Counted from the stretch's first letter, positions 1 to 8,467 are shown. The stretch is DNA of 64,000 nt from Microbacterium hydrothermale (GCF_004854025.1 NZ_STGM01000002.1:186001-250000), one strand, 5' to 3'. Made by a program: numbers and translations. Notes: generated from the sequence alone by a model not told the origin.

Positions 1-120
1 GGGGAGATCATCGGGTTCGCCCGCCGGTTCGGGATTCCGAGGGGTGGGGGGATGTGTCACGGCGCCTCCTTCCGTGCATTCCCTCCACTGTCTCAGGGGG
101 CGGCCGCGCGGGCGGTGGTC

Positions 121-149
121 TTGACACCGGATCGGGGGCGGCGTATCCC
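121..149 (+). promoter_or_regulatory. Sigma70-type promoter for the first DUF7882 gene
   Basis: TTGACA at 121-126 is followed, after a 17-base spacer, by TATCCC at 144-149. The expected transcription start is near 157, about 20 bases before the ATG at 177. The -35 box matches the consensus exactly and the spacer is ideal; the -10 box is only a partial match. The bases before it (1-120) hold no gene I can support. Confidence 0.5.
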
Positions 150-176
150 GAGGCGCCCTGGCGTATCGTGAAGCCC

Positions 177-503
177 ATGGGGACCATTCACTACGGCGGA
201 AGCGGCACCACGGTGCACATCGAGGACCGCGCTCTGGCCCACCTGAAAGTCGTGATCTCGACCAAGCTCCGCCGCGGCGAGAGCTTCACCCTGTCGTGGC
301 GTCACCGCGACGACGAGGAGCGCGGACGCAGCACGCTGTGGCTGCACCCCGCCATCCCCCTGCGCTTCGTGTTCGACGACGCCGAGCCGACCACCCTGAG
401 CCGGGAGTGGATCGAGCGTCTCGCCGACTCCGCGAACTCCTCCGGTGGCATCATGCTCGTCCCCGAGGACGTCACGCCCGCCCAGGACGCCGAGAAGCGC
501 TAG
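177..503 (+). CDS. Small DUF7882-family protein, copy 1
   Basis: A 108-residue protein of unknown function. The ATG at 177 is chosen because the family block begins there (MGTIHYGG) and aligns with the starts of the two neighbouring paralogues; a longer frame back to position 54 adds only low-complexity sequence. Visible family features are a short beta-rich start, the block DRALAHLKVVISTKLRRGES, an SxWLHPxIPLRFVF strand and a C-terminal SANSSGG motif. There is no signal peptide or membrane segment. It is probably a small soluble alpha/beta protein typical of Microbacteriaceae. Relatives have at times been labelled DNA-ligase-like, which nothing here supports. Confidence 0.7.
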   Translation: MGTIHYGGSGTTVHIEDRALAHLKVVISTKLRRGESFTLSWRHRDDEERGRSTLWLHPAIPLRFVFDDAEPTTLSREWIERLADSANSSGGIMLVPEDVTPAQDAEKR

Positions 504-506
504 GGG

Positions 507-824
507 TCAGCCCTCTTCGACGTGGGCGTCTTCGCTCGGCTCGGGCGTGATGGCCAGACCGTTGGGGCCGGATGCCGCGAGCATGAGGTCTTCGACCCAC
601 ACGCGGTTGATGCGGGGCTGCCGGCTGCCGTAGAAGTGGAACTGGATCGGCACCGAGGGGTGCATCCAGAAGCTGCGACGGCCGCTGCCGTCGCCGACCT
701 CGACGTCGAACATGAACGACTCCGAGCGGCGCAGCTTGTTCATCACCACGATGCGCAGGTGCGCGAGCGTGCGGTCATCGATGTCGACGGCGTTCGCGAC
801 GGTGTCGTAGATGAATCGGCCCAT
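507..824 (-). CDS. Small DUF7882-family protein, copy 2 (diverged)
   Basis: A 105-residue paralogue of the genes on either side, on the opposite strand and separated from copy 1 by only 3 bases, so the two converge. The start ATG at 824 gives MGRFIYD, in register with the family. It keeps DRTLAHLRIVVMNKLRRSES and the WMHPSVPIQFHF strand. It lacks the SANSSGG tail (ASGPNG instead) and is far more acidic at the end. It is the most diverged of the trio. Function is unknown. Confidence 0.65.
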   Translation of the reverse strand: MGRFIYDTVANAVDIDDRTLAHLRIVVMNKLRRSESFMFDVEVGDGSGRRSFWMHPSVPIQFHFYGSRQPRINRVWVEDLMLAASGPNGLAITPEPSEDAHVEEG

Positions 825-973
825 GCGCAGAAGCCTAGTCGAGGAACGCAGCGTCGTCCGTGAAGCGCGTCGCCCCCGATCGCCGACCACGGCGGGCACG
901 CCCGGGATGCCACGCCCCCGCGCGCGGGGCAACCCCGGCCCCCGTCGGGCGTGGGGGCGACTAACGTGCCCGT

Positions 974-1285
974 GTGGGAACGCTCTACTACGGCGACGTC
1001 GCTACGCCGATCGAGATCGAGGATCGTGCTCTCGCGCACGTCAAGGTGGTCATCGCGACCAAGCTCCGGCGGGGGGAGAGCTTCACCCTGTCGTGGACGC
1101 ACGGTCCCGGCCAGGAGGTGGGCCGCAGCACGGTCTGGCTGCACCCGTCGATCCCGCTGAGGTTCGTGTTCGACGACCCCGAGCCCGCGCTGCTCAGCCG
1201 GGCGTGGATCGAAGCCCTCGCGACGTCGGCGAACTCGTCGGGTGGCCTGCTCCTCGTCCCCGAGCCGGATCATCCCGGCGCCTGA
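974..1285 (+). CDS. Small DUF7882-family protein, copy 3
   Basis: A 103-residue protein very similar to copy 1: DRALAHVKVVIATKLRRGES, SIPLRFVFDD and SANSSGG are all kept. It starts at GTG 974, which places MGTLYYG exactly at the family N-terminus; no upstream ATG fits. Copies 1 and 3 are closer to each other than to copy 2, so they may come from a recent duplication around it. Function is unknown. Confidence 0.65.
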   Translation: MGTLYYGDVATPIEIEDRALAHVKVVIATKLRRGESFTLSWTHGPGQEVGRSTVWLHPSIPLRFVFDDPEPALLSRAWIEALATSANSSGGLLLVPEPDHPGA

Positions 1286-1286
1286 G

Positions 1287-1541
1287 TCAGACGAGCGGCT
1301 GGTCGAGGATCTCGCGAGCGCCCTCTTCGACCGCGGTGGGGACGACCAGCGGCCGACCGGCCGAGAAGGCCTCCCACTCGCGCAGCACGACGGTCTCGAT
1401 GTGCGCGGGGTCCTCGTCGGGGTAGTCCGCGCGCAGACGATCGATCACCCCGCGGAACGAGGCGACCTCGACCCCGTCGACCACGTGCGCGGCCTCGGAC
1501 GCGCGCGCGGACGGCATCCGATCCACCGCGCTCTCGTCCAT
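1287..1541 (-). CDS. Small hypothetical helical protein
   Basis: An 84-residue protein that stops 1 base from the end of the third DUF7882 gene and converges with it. The central part (about residues 22-60) reads as two or three amphipathic helices with the pattern RLRADYPDEDPAHIETVV. This resembles short actinobacterial proteins described as three-helix-bundle dimerisation domains. There is no signal peptide. The family name is tentative; the reading frame itself is credible from codon use and compact spacing. Confidence 0.5.
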   Translation of the reverse strand: MDESAVDRMPSARASEAAHVVDGVEVASFRGVIDRLRADYPDEDPAHIETVVLREWEAFSAGRPLVVPTAVEEGAREILDQPLV

Positions 1542-1644
1542 GACCTCATGGTTTCACGACCGCGCCGGGCGGCCTAATGCTGCGCGGGAAAGAAGGCCGC
1601 CTACCTTCTTAGGGGCCGATGCTTCCCGCGCGGTCGCGACGGCT

Positions 1645-2172
1645 TCAGCGAGCGGCCTCGGCCTCCACCGGGTGCGGGTCGACCTGGTCGACGGCATCCT
1701 GGAGCCGGCCCAGGCAGGCGATGACCGCGGAGCTCTCTTCGGGGGTCATGTCGACGACGGCCGCCATCATGCGCGCGTGCATCGACCCCAGGGTGGCGCG
1801 CACCTCTTCGTCGCTCGCGGCGGTCGCGACGATGAAGATGCTGCGCCGGTCGCTCGGGTGAGGCACGCGCGTGACGTGACCCGACTTCTCGAGCCGGTCG
1901 ACGATCGCGGTCGTCGACGCCGTGGAGACGCCGAGATAGCGGGTGAGCTCGCTCGGCGACACCTGGCGGTTCTGGCCGGCGGCCTTCAACAGGTAGCGCA
2001 GGACGAGCAGCTCGTTCTCGCCCATCGACATGGACTCGCGCGTGCGCCGGCGCATCGCGACCTCGGCGGCGCGGTAGACGCGGAACGCCTGCAGCACGTC
2101 GACGGCCCGGCGACGACGGTCTTCTTCGCTCGCGCCGTACCAGTAGCGCGACGTCTCGGACCCGTTTTCCAC
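1645..2172 (-). CDS. MarR-family transcriptional regulator
   Basis: A 175-residue winged-helix regulator. Residues about 50-115 carry the MarR DNA-binding fold: a helix with ENELLVLRYLL, the recognition region LTRYLGVSTASTTAIVDRLE, and the wing with the diagnostic motif HPSDRRSI. Flanking helices form the dimer interface. It is transcribed away from a second MarR gene at 2322, with 149 bases of shared upstream DNA containing two inverted repeats. The target is probably its own promoter and that of its neighbour; the ligand is unknown. Confidence 0.85.
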   Translation of the reverse strand: MENGSETSRYWYGASEEDRRRRAVDVLQAFRVYRAAEVAMRRRTRESMSMGENELLVLRYLLKAAGQNRQVSPSELTRYLGVSTASTTAIVDRLEKSGHVTRVPHPSDRRSIFIVATAASDEEVRATLGSMHARMMAAVVDMTPEESSAVIACLGRLQDAVDQVDPHPVEAEAAR

Positions 2173-2239
2173 CAGGGCATCTTATGACAGGGGCCCGCGT
2201 CCAGCCCCCTGCCGGTGCGCATGGCGGACAGGTACGATG

Positions 2240-2288
2240 GTAAGTAGATCAGCTACCTACTCGACAGTCGCCTTGATCGCCTGTCGAG
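2240..2288. promoter_or_regulatory. Two inverted repeats between divergent marR genes (candidate operators)
   Basis: First repeat: GTAAGTAG (2240-2247) and CTACCTAC (2253-2260), 8-base arms with one mismatch and a 5-base spacer, typical of a MarR operator. Second repeat: CTCGACAG (2260-2267) and CTGTCGAG (2281-2288), a perfect 8-base pair with 13 bases between. The first is the best operator candidate. The second could be another site or a hairpin in the leader of the gene at 2322. Confidence 0.5.
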
Positions 2289-2321
2289 ACACTAGCGCAC
2301 CGAGAGACAACGGGGAGGGAC

Positions 2322-2810
2322 ATGAGCGACACGGCATCGACGGACGACGTCGTCAAAGCCCTCAACGACCTCACCGACTCGGGCGTGGCATCCGAGCGCG
2401 TCGCCCTGCAGTCCCTGGGCATCGGCCCCAACGACGCCAAGGTCCTGCGCTTCCTCCTCCAGCGCCTGCCCGACGACGAGCCGGTCACCCCGCGCATGCT
2501 CGCGAGCATGCTGGGGATCTCGTCGGCGGCCACCACGGCGCTGATCGACCGCCTCGCCGAAGCGGGGTGGGTCGAGCGCGAGCCCTACCCCGGAGATCGT
2601 CGATCGATCGTCGTCCGCGAGACGATCGACGCGTCGTCCCCCGCCCGGCGCATCCTCTCGGTGCGGCGGGCCTCCGCGGTCGCCGCCGCGGCGAAGCTCG
2701 GTCCGGCCGAGCGTCGGATCGTCGCCGACTTCCTCGACGACATCGCGCGAGGCGAGCGGGAGGACATCGACGACATGACCGCGGACGCCGGGGCGTCGCA
2801 CACGGCCTGA
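2322..2810 (+). CDS. MarR-family transcriptional regulator
   Basis: A 162-residue winged-helix protein with the same architecture as its divergent neighbour but little identity outside the HTH. LASMLGISSAATTALIDRLA is the recognition region and YPGDRRSIVV the wing. GGAGGG lies about 6 bases before the ATG. The N-terminus (about residues 1-30) forms its own helix. Divergent pairs of MarR genes often cross-regulate; here both could read the palindromes in the shared upstream region. No effector or transporter gene is joined to it. Confidence 0.85.
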   Translation: MSDTASTDDVVKALNDLTDSGVASERVALQSLGIGPNDAKVLRFLLQRLPDDEPVTPRMLASMLGISSAATTALIDRLAEAGWVEREPYPGDRRSIVVRETIDASSPARRILSVRRASAVAAAAKLGPAERRIVADFLDDIARGEREDIDDMTADAGASHTA

Positions 2811-2870
2811 TCGGCTCGCGCGGGACGCCCCGGCCCTCGTGCACCGGTATCGGACCGGTGCCGCGGCGGC

Positions 2871-3110
2871 TCACTCGGTGGAGCGGCCGGTCTCGTTCTG
2901 CAGGCGGTCGATCTGCTCCGAGGCCTCGGCCTTGGTGAGGTCGGCCGGGACCTCCTCGCCCGCCTCGCGGGCCAGGGTGTCGAGGTAGCTGCGCTGGGGC
3001 GCGGTCATCGGCTCGTCGCCGGTGACCCAGTCGGACGGGTCCTTCTCGGCGGGGTTGTCGCCCTCGCGGACGGCACCCAGGGTCTCTTCTTCGCGGGAGG
3101 TATCGCTCAT
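2871..3110 (-). CDS. DUF3072 family protein
   Basis: A 79-residue acidic protein. The C-terminal half carries the DUF3072 signature: PMTAPQRSYLDTLAREAGEE followed by DLTKAEASEQIDRLQ, a helix-loop-helix seen in small actinobacterial and proteobacterial proteins and in the tails of some larger ones. The N-terminal 30 residues are charged and probably disordered. The role is unknown. It converges with the MarR gene at 2322, with 60 bases between. Confidence 0.8.
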   Translation of the reverse strand: MSDTSREEETLGAVREGDNPAEKDPSDWVTGDEPMTAPQRSYLDTLAREAGEEVPADLTKAEASEQIDRLQNETGRSTE

Positions 3111-3188
3111 TCCGGCAGGCTAGGCGCCGCGGTGGGCGCGGACCCCGGGATTGACAGGTCGCCCAGCCGGATACGGCATCCTGGTCCG

Positions 3189-4154
3189 ATGGCCTCCGAC
3201 CCCCGCCCCGTCGACGTGCAGGTCGAGACGTACCGTGCGGCGGGCGTGCGCACGCGGGTGACGCGCGTGTCGTCCGGCGCCGGGTCGCAGCGCCCGTTCG
3301 TCCTCATCGCGGGCATCGGGGTCGCCTCGACCTACTTCGAGTTCCTCGCGCCGCTGCTCGCCGAGGACGGCGACGTCTACGCCCTCGACCTCCCCGGATT
3401 CGCCGGGGTGCCGGCATCCGGGCAGCCGCCCACCGCCGCCTTCTTCGCCGACCAGGTCGAGGGGGTGCTCGACCACTACGGCCTGGCCGACCCCGTGCTC
3501 ATCGGGCACTCGATGGGCACTCAGGTCGTGACCGAGGTTCTCGCCCGTCGACCCGCGCTCTCGCACGCCGTGCTGGTGAGCCCGGTCGTCGACGAAGCCG
3601 AGTCGGGCGCCCTCGTCCAGGCCGTGCGCTTCGTGCAGTCGACCGTGCGCGAATCGCTGCACATCGCCCTGCTCGCCCTCTCGGCCTACCTGCTGTGCGG
3701 TCTGCTCTACTTCCTCGAGACCCTCCCGCACATGCTGCGCTACCGCATCTCGGACCGGATCGGCGCGGGCCGGGCCACCCTGCTCCTCGTGCGCGGCGAG
3801 TTCGACCGCCCGTCGCCGCGACGCCTGCACTCGCGCCTCGTCGCGCGCGCCCGGTCGGCGCGACGGTGGGAGATCGAGGGGGCCGCGCACTGCGTGGTCA
3901 ACAGCCACGCCGTGGGCGTCGCGCGTCTCGTGAAGCGCCACATCGCCGACGACCTTCCGGCGAAGGGGCGGATGCCGGCGGACGAGGCCGCGGTCCCGCC
4001 CGCTCGTCACGCCGACGTGCGCATGGTGCTCGGCGCCGTCGCCAGCCGACTCGCGGAGTGGGTAAGCGCCGCGCGCAACGACGACGACGGCGTGGAGCAG
4101 GCGAAGGCCCGGCACGCGCACGTGCTGTGGGACGCCTACCGCCCCGGCCGCTGA
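3189..4154 (+). CDS. Alpha/beta hydrolase
   Basis: A 321-residue alpha/beta-hydrolase-fold enzyme. The nucleophile elbow GHSMG places the catalytic serine at residue 108; LIAGIG near residue 40 is the oxyanion-hole strand. An Asp in VRGEFD and a His in GAAHCVVN are the likely remaining triad members. The start ATG at 3189 is preferred over a frame extending to 3132, which adds only a basic stretch. A hydrophobic segment around residues 158-180 probably forms a lid. The last 60 residues extend beyond the fold. Substrate is unknown. It stops 67 bases before the FUSC gene and may be co-transcribed with it. Confidence 0.8.
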   Translation: MASDPRPVDVQVETYRAAGVRTRVTRVSSGAGSQRPFVLIAGIGVASTYFEFLAPLLAEDGDVYALDLPGFAGVPASGQPPTAAFFADQVEGVLDHYGLADPVLIGHSMGTQVVTEVLARRPALSHAVLVSPVVDEAESGALVQAVRFVQSTVRESLHIALLALSAYLLCGLLYFLETLPHMLRYRISDRIGAGRATLLLVRGEFDRPSPRRLHSRLVARARSARRWEIEGAAHCVVNSHAVGVARLVKRHIADDLPAKGRMPADEAAVPPARHADVRMVLGAVASRLAEWVSAARNDDDGVEQAKARHAHVLWDAYRPGR

Positions 4155-4221
4155 CCTAACCCGCAGCCGCAAGCGGGGCAACCCCCGGGACACCGGCTCG
4201 TCCGCAACCGAGCATGGACAC

Positions 4222-5358
4222 GTGCCGACTCGCCCCCGCACGCGCTCCGCGCGCCGGACCGTCCCGCCCGCGCTCGATCCTCGACGATGGTGGGCGGATG
4301 CCGTCACGGCCGATCGGCTGCTGCTGGCGGCAAAGACCGCCGCTGCCGCGGCCCTCGCCTGGTACCTGGCGCCCCTCGTCCCGTTCGCGCAGAGCGAGTA
4401 CTCGTACTACGCGCCGCTCGGCGTGCTCGTGAGCATGTACCCGACCGTGGCCCGCTCGGCCTCCAGCGGCGTTCAGGCCGTCGTGGGTCTGGCACTCGGC
4501 ATCGGCCTGGGCCTCGTCTCGCTCGCCGTGGTGGGCACGGGTCTGCCGCGCATCGTCGCGGTCGCCACCGTGATCCTCGTCGGCGTGCTCCTCGCGGGGG
4601 TGCGCGCGCTCGGCGTCGGCCGCGACTGGGTCGCCGTCGCCGGTCTCTTCGTGCTCCTGCTGGGCGGGGCCGACCCCGACGGCTACTCGTCGTCGTACCT
4701 CATGACGATGGCCTTCGGAGTGCTCGTGGGCGTCGTGGTGAACCTCGTCGTCGTCCCTCCGCTGCGCGTCGAGCGGGCCGACGATCGCCTCACCCGACTG
4801 CGCGACGATCTGGGCGACGCCCTGCACCGCATCGCCGACGCCCTCGCCGGCCACGCCTTCGACCCCTCCGCCGCGGACGAGGCGACCGCGGGCCTCACGG
4901 GCACGCTGACCGACGTGCGCGAGGAGGTGGAGCTGGCCGATGAGAGCCGCCGCTACAACCCCCGCGGGCGCCGACTGCAGGCCCCGCGCGACCTCGGGCG
5001 GCGACGCCTCGACGCGCTCACCGGCACCGCCGACGCCACGCGCGAACTGGCCGCCGCCCTGACACGGCTCACGGGCGGATCCGACGTCGACGCGCGCCTC
5101 CCCGACGAGGCGCGCCGCGTCCTCGCCGAGGCCGTCCGCGCGGTGGCGCGACTGGTGACCACCCCTCCCGAGCCCGAGGGCACCGCCGCTCAGCTGCGCG
5201 AGTCCGAGGCCGCGCTCACCGCCTACACGCGGCACCTCCGACGGGTGGACGCCGACGACGAACCCCTCGACGCGTGGGAGGCCGCGGTCGCGCTGCGCCG
5301 AGTCATCGCGGCGTGCGGCCCGTTCTCCGACCCCGACGCCGCGACCGCCACGCGCTGA
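4222..5358 (+). CDS. FUSC-family membrane transporter
   Basis: A 378-residue inner-membrane protein starting at GTG 4222. The N-terminal half (about residues 30-190) holds roughly six closely packed membrane segments with the FUSC-type features AAKTAAAAALAWYLA and a YYAPLGVLVSMYPTVARS loop. The C-terminal half is soluble and helical. This half-size FUSC arrangement belongs to the aromatic-acid exporter and fusaric-acid-resistance superfamily. The substrate cannot be told. No periplasmic adaptor is nearby, as expected for a Gram-positive. Confidence 0.8.
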   Translation: MPTRPRTRSARRTVPPALDPRRWWADAVTADRLLLAAKTAAAAALAWYLAPLVPFAQSEYSYYAPLGVLVSMYPTVARSASSGVQAVVGLALGIGLGLVSLAVVGTGLPRIVAVATVILVGVLLAGVRALGVGRDWVAVAGLFVLLLGGADPDGYSSSYLMTMAFGVLVGVVVNLVVVPPLRVERADDRLTRLRDDLGDALHRIADALAGHAFDPSAADEATAGLTGTLTDVREEVELADESRRYNPRGRRLQAPRDLGRRRLDALTGTADATRELAAALTRLTGGSDVDARLPDEARRVLAEAVRAVARLVTTPPEPEGTAAQLRESEAALTAYTRHLRRVDADDEPLDAWEAAVALRRVIAACGPFSDPDAATATR

Positions 5359-5404
5359 ACCGCGCACCCGCCGCCGGGGCGGCCGGCGCATCTCGGCGCG
5401 CGGC

Positions 5405-6649
5405 TCAACGCGCGATCGTCGCCGCCGCGTCGAGAGCCCGCTCGAGGGCGACCGCGGTCGCGCGGCGGGCCGCGGAGGGAACCGCCGCCAGGAACCCGCC
5501 GACGAAGGTGTCGCCGAGGCCGATCGTGGTGGGATGCGGGGTGTCGACCACGTGCGCGGCGACGCCGATCGCCGGCAACCGCCGCTCGGCGGCGGCGACC
5601 ACCGCCGCTCCCCCGGCGTGACGCGCGAGGCGCGCCGTGTCGTCGAGGTGGGCCGCGGTGCACGCATCACCCCACCGGTAGCGCGCGGCCGCGGTGCGCA
5701 CCGCACTGTCGAGGGCGGCCCGATGGATCGCGGCCCGCGGCCCCACCGCGATCGCCCAGTACTTCGTGTGCACCACGAGCGCCGGAGCCGGGATGAGCTC
5801 GTGCGCCTCGGCGAGCGCCGCGACGACGTCGTCGGGGTCGAGCAGGTCGACCGCGCGGCCGAGGTACTCCTGCAGTTCGTCTTCGTTCATGCCGTACACG
5901 TCGATGCGCGAGAGCAGGCGCGCACGCACGACGGCCGACAGCTCGCGCCGGTAGAACCCGGCGTCCTCGTAGTAGACGAGAGCCTCCGCGGGGAGCCTCT
6001 CCATCGCCGCGACGAGGTCGTCGAGCCGGTGGGCGAGCAGGTCGGCATCCTGCATCGTGTTGAACCCCGACACCAGGAAGGCCGCGGCGTCCGCGAGCGC
6101 GTCGCCGAGGGCGGGGGCGATCGCCATCTCGCGGTTCGGGGCGTCGTTGGCGAAGATGATCCGGTTCGACGAGGGCGCGCTCACCTCCCCGTCGAGAAGA
6201 CGCACGATCGCGCCCGCGGGGTACTGCACGATCAGGTGCGGGTCGAGCGTGTCGCGCGTGGCCGACGACACCACGCGCATCGACCGCGGGAGCAGCCGCC
6301 GCACCGTTTCGTCGATGCTCACGAGGTGCTGCACGGTCGGGACGCCGATGCGGTCGAGGGCGATCCCGGCCCGCACCCCCGTCCCCCCGAGGGTGGTCTC
6401 GACCTCGAAGTGCGCGGCGAAGCGCTCGACGATGTCGCTGGACAGGACGAAGCGCTCGCCTCCCCCGCCCGTGGCGAGGAAGGCGAGCACCGTCACGACG
6501 AGCGCCCGCTCGTCGATGATCGGCGTCGTGGTGGTCAGCTCGTCGGAACGGATGCCGTACCCCTCCGCGAGCGCGGACAGGACGGCGGCATCCCATCGGA
6601 TCTCGTAGTCGACGGTGCCGCCGAGTCCGAGGACGAGGTCATCTGCCAT
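5405..6649 (-). CDS. ADP-dependent glucokinase/phosphofructokinase-like sugar kinase
   Basis: A 414-residue ribokinase-fold protein. It does not look like an ordinary PfkB: the phosphate-binding motif is GLGDT (Asp about residue 380) rather than GAGD, and DVYGMNEDELQEYLG resembles the metal/nucleotide region of ADP-dependent glucokinases and phosphofructokinases. It is last in the sugar operon, 19 bases after the aldolase, so it probably phosphorylates the hexose phosphate that the aldolase then splits. The ATG at 6649 (12 bases after GGAGG) is preferred to the ATG at 6661, which touches that site. Activity with ADP and sugar identity are inferred. A pseudo-enzyme is possible. Confidence 0.65.
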   Translation of the reverse strand: MADDLVLGLGGTVDYEIRWDAAVLSALAEGYGIRSDELTTTTPIIDERALVVTVLAFLATGGGGERFVLSSDIVERFAAHFEVETTLGGTGVRAGIALDRIGVPTVQHLVSIDETVRRLLPRSMRVVSSATRDTLDPHLIVQYPAGAIVRLLDGEVSAPSSNRIIFANDAPNREMAIAPALGDALADAAAFLVSGFNTMQDADLLAHRLDDLVAAMERLPAEALVYYEDAGFYRRELSAVVRARLLSRIDVYGMNEDELQEYLGRAVDLLDPDDVVAALAEAHELIPAPALVVHTKYWAIAVGPRAAIHRAALDSAVRTAAARYRWGDACTAAHLDDTARLARHAGGAAVVAAAERRLPAIGVAAHVVDTPHPTTIGLGDTFVGGFLAAVPSAARRATAVALERALDAAATIAR

Positions 6650-6668
6650 GGCGCCGATCATCCTCCGG

Positions 6669-7532
6669 TCAGTACAGGTCGGCCTTGCCGGCGGCGCCGA
6701 ACAGGTCGATCTTCTCGGCCGCGGTCACCTTCATCGCCGCGATGCACTCGGGCTGGATCGCGTTGGGCTCGCGCAGGCGCCGGTCGGTGCCGAGCACCTC
6801 GCGCATGCGGTCGTGGTACGCCACCTTGATGTCGCTCGAGATGTTGATCTTGTTGATGCCGAGCGACACGGCGCGCGAGAGCTCGGCATCCGGGTTGCTG
6901 GATCCGCCGTGCAGCACCAGCGGGATGCCGACGGCCGCCTTGATCTGCTCGAGCAGATCGTGGCGCAGCTCGGGGTTCTTGTCGGAGGGGTAGAGCCCGT
7001 GCGAGGTGCCGATGGCGATCGCGAGGCTGTCGACGCCGGTCTGCTCGACGAAGCGCACCGCGTCGTCGACGTTCGTGTAGATGATCTCGGCCGCACCCGA
7101 CTCGCCGTAGCTGTCGTTCGCGCCGATCGTGCCGAGCTCGCCCTCGACCTGCACGCCCACGGCGTGCGCCGCCTCGACGACCTTGCGGGTCAGGGCGACG
7201 TTCTGCTCGAACGGCTCCAGCGACGCGTCGATCATGACCGAGGTGAAGCCCGCCTGGATCGCGGCGACGATCTGCTCGTACGTTCCGCCGTGGTCCCAGT
7301 GGATCGCGACGGGGACGCTCGAGCGGTGCGCGCGGGCGTGCATCGCGGGGATGAGGTCGGTCGTGATGTGCGAGACCTCGTCGGGGTGGATGGCGATGAT
7401 GACCGGAGCGTTCTTCTCCTCGCTGATGTCCATGATCCCGGTGAACATCGCCCAGTCGCTGATGTTGAAGGCCGGGATGGCGAAGCTGTGGGCGTTCGCC
7501 ACGTCGAGGATGGACTTGCCGGTGTAAAGCAC
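6669..7532 (-). CDS. Class II ketose-bisphosphate aldolase
   Basis: A 287-residue zinc-dependent aldolase of the fructose/tagatose-bisphosphate class. Metal and substrate motifs are present: HWDHG (about residues 78-82, HLDHG in most relatives), VEGELG, the LVLHGGSS phosphate-binding loop and INISSD. It cleaves a ketose 1,6-bisphosphate to dihydroxyacetone phosphate and an aldehyde. The protein cannot be assigned to fructose, tagatose or another sugar from motifs alone. It lies between the ABC permease gene (34 bases upstream) and the kinase gene, which fits uptake, phosphorylation and cleavage of one sugar. Confidence 0.85.
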   Translation of the reverse strand: MLYTGKSILDVANAHSFAIPAFNISDWAMFTGIMDISEEKNAPVIIAIHPDEVSHITTDLIPAMHARAHRSSVPVAIHWDHGGTYEQIVAAIQAGFTSVMIDASLEPFEQNVALTRKVVEAAHAVGVQVEGELGTIGANDSYGESGAAEIIYTNVDDAVRFVEQTGVDSLAIAIGTSHGLYPSDKNPELRHDLLEQIKAAVGIPLVLHGGSSNPDAELSRAVSLGINKINISSDIKVAYHDRMREVLGTDRRLREPNAIQPECIAAMKVTAAEKIDLFGAAGKADLY

Positions 7533-7566
7533 GGATTTCTCCTTGTTCGGGGTTGGGTAGGCGGGA

Positions 7567-8466
7567 TCAGCTCTTCACGGAGCCGGCCGTGAGGCCGCTG
7601 ATGAAGAAGCGTTGGAAGAAGAGGAAGAGCACCAGCACCGGGATCGAGCCGAGGATGCTCATCGCCATGATCTGGTTCCACTCGTAGGAGTGCTGTCCCA
7701 TGAGCAGCTGGATGCCGATGGGCACCGTGCGCATGTCGATCGTGCGCGTGAGGGTGAGCGCGAACAGGAACTCGTTCCACGCGATCATGAAGGTGTAGAT
7801 GCCGACCGACACGATGCCCGGGATCGAGATCGGCACGAGGACGCGCCACAGGGCGGTGAAGGAGCCGGCCCCGTCGACGCGGACGGCCTCGTCGAGCTCC
7901 TTGGGGAGTGTGTTGAAGTAGCCGGTCATCATGATGATCGCGTAGGGCAGCGTGAACACCATGTAGGTGAAGATCAGGCCCGGGTAGGTGTTGTACAGCC
8001 CCAGCCCGACCATCAGGCCGAAGTACGGGATGAGCAGCGTGATCGGCGGCACCGCCTGGACGCTGACGATGATGACGTTGACGATGCGCTTGCCGCGGAA
8101 CTCGAAGCGGCTGAACGCGTACGCGGCCTGGATGGCGACGAGCAGCGTCAGGATCGTCACGGCCCCGGCCACGACGTAGCTGTTGATGAAGAACCGCACC
8201 GTCTCGGGGTTGGTGAAGATCGACGCGTACGCGTCGAACGAGAAGGTGTCGGTGATCAGGCGCGGCGGCAGCTCGAAGATCTGCGTGTTCGACTTGAACG
8301 AACTCGACAGCATCCACAGCACGGGACCGGCGGCGAAGACCGCTCCGATCAGCAGGCCGACGAGCACGCCGACCTGGGCGAGACGGCGACGCGTGCGGCT
8401 GTTCGTCGTGCGCCGGGGCGCGGGTGCGGCCGCGGTGCGCGGCCGCGCGGGGGTGGTCAGGGCCAT
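7567..8466 (-). CDS. Sugar ABC transporter permease (MalG type)
   Basis: A 299-residue inner-membrane permease with six predicted helices. The cytoplasmic EAA loop reads ELDEAVRVDGAGSFTALWRV, the contact site for the ATPase. The start ATG at 8466 is used because it lies 1 base after the stop of the other permease (translational coupling) with GAGGGA upstream; a longer frame would overlap it. The N-terminal 35 residues are Ala/Pro/Arg-rich and cytoplasmic. It forms the heterodimeric channel with the protein encoded at 8468. No ATPase gene is in the operon, so a shared MsiK-like ATPase is likely. Confidence 0.9.
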   Translation of the reverse strand: MALTTPARPRTAAAPAPRRTTNSRTRRRLAQVGVLVGLLIGAVFAAGPVLWMLSSSFKSNTQIFELPPRLITDTFSFDAYASIFTNPETVRFFINSYVVAGAVTILTLLVAIQAAYAFSRFEFRGKRIVNVIIVSVQAVPPITLLIPYFGLMVGLGLYNTYPGLIFTYMVFTLPYAIIMMTGYFNTLPKELDEAVRVDGAGSFTALWRVLVPISIPGIVSVGIYTFMIAWNEFLFALTLTRTIDMRTVPIGIQLLMGQHSYEWNQIMAMSILGSIPVLVLFLFFQRFFISGLTAGSVKS

Positions 8467-8467
8467 G

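Noticed and set aside
54..176. N-terminal extension of the first DUF7882 gene
   Set aside because: The extension covers a good TTGACA promoter and is absent from the two paralogues; the start at 177 aligns with them.
3151..3180. TTGACA promoter before the alpha/beta hydrolase
   Set aside because: TTGACA is present at 3151-3156, but no acceptable -10 box follows at the correct spacing before the ATG at 3189.
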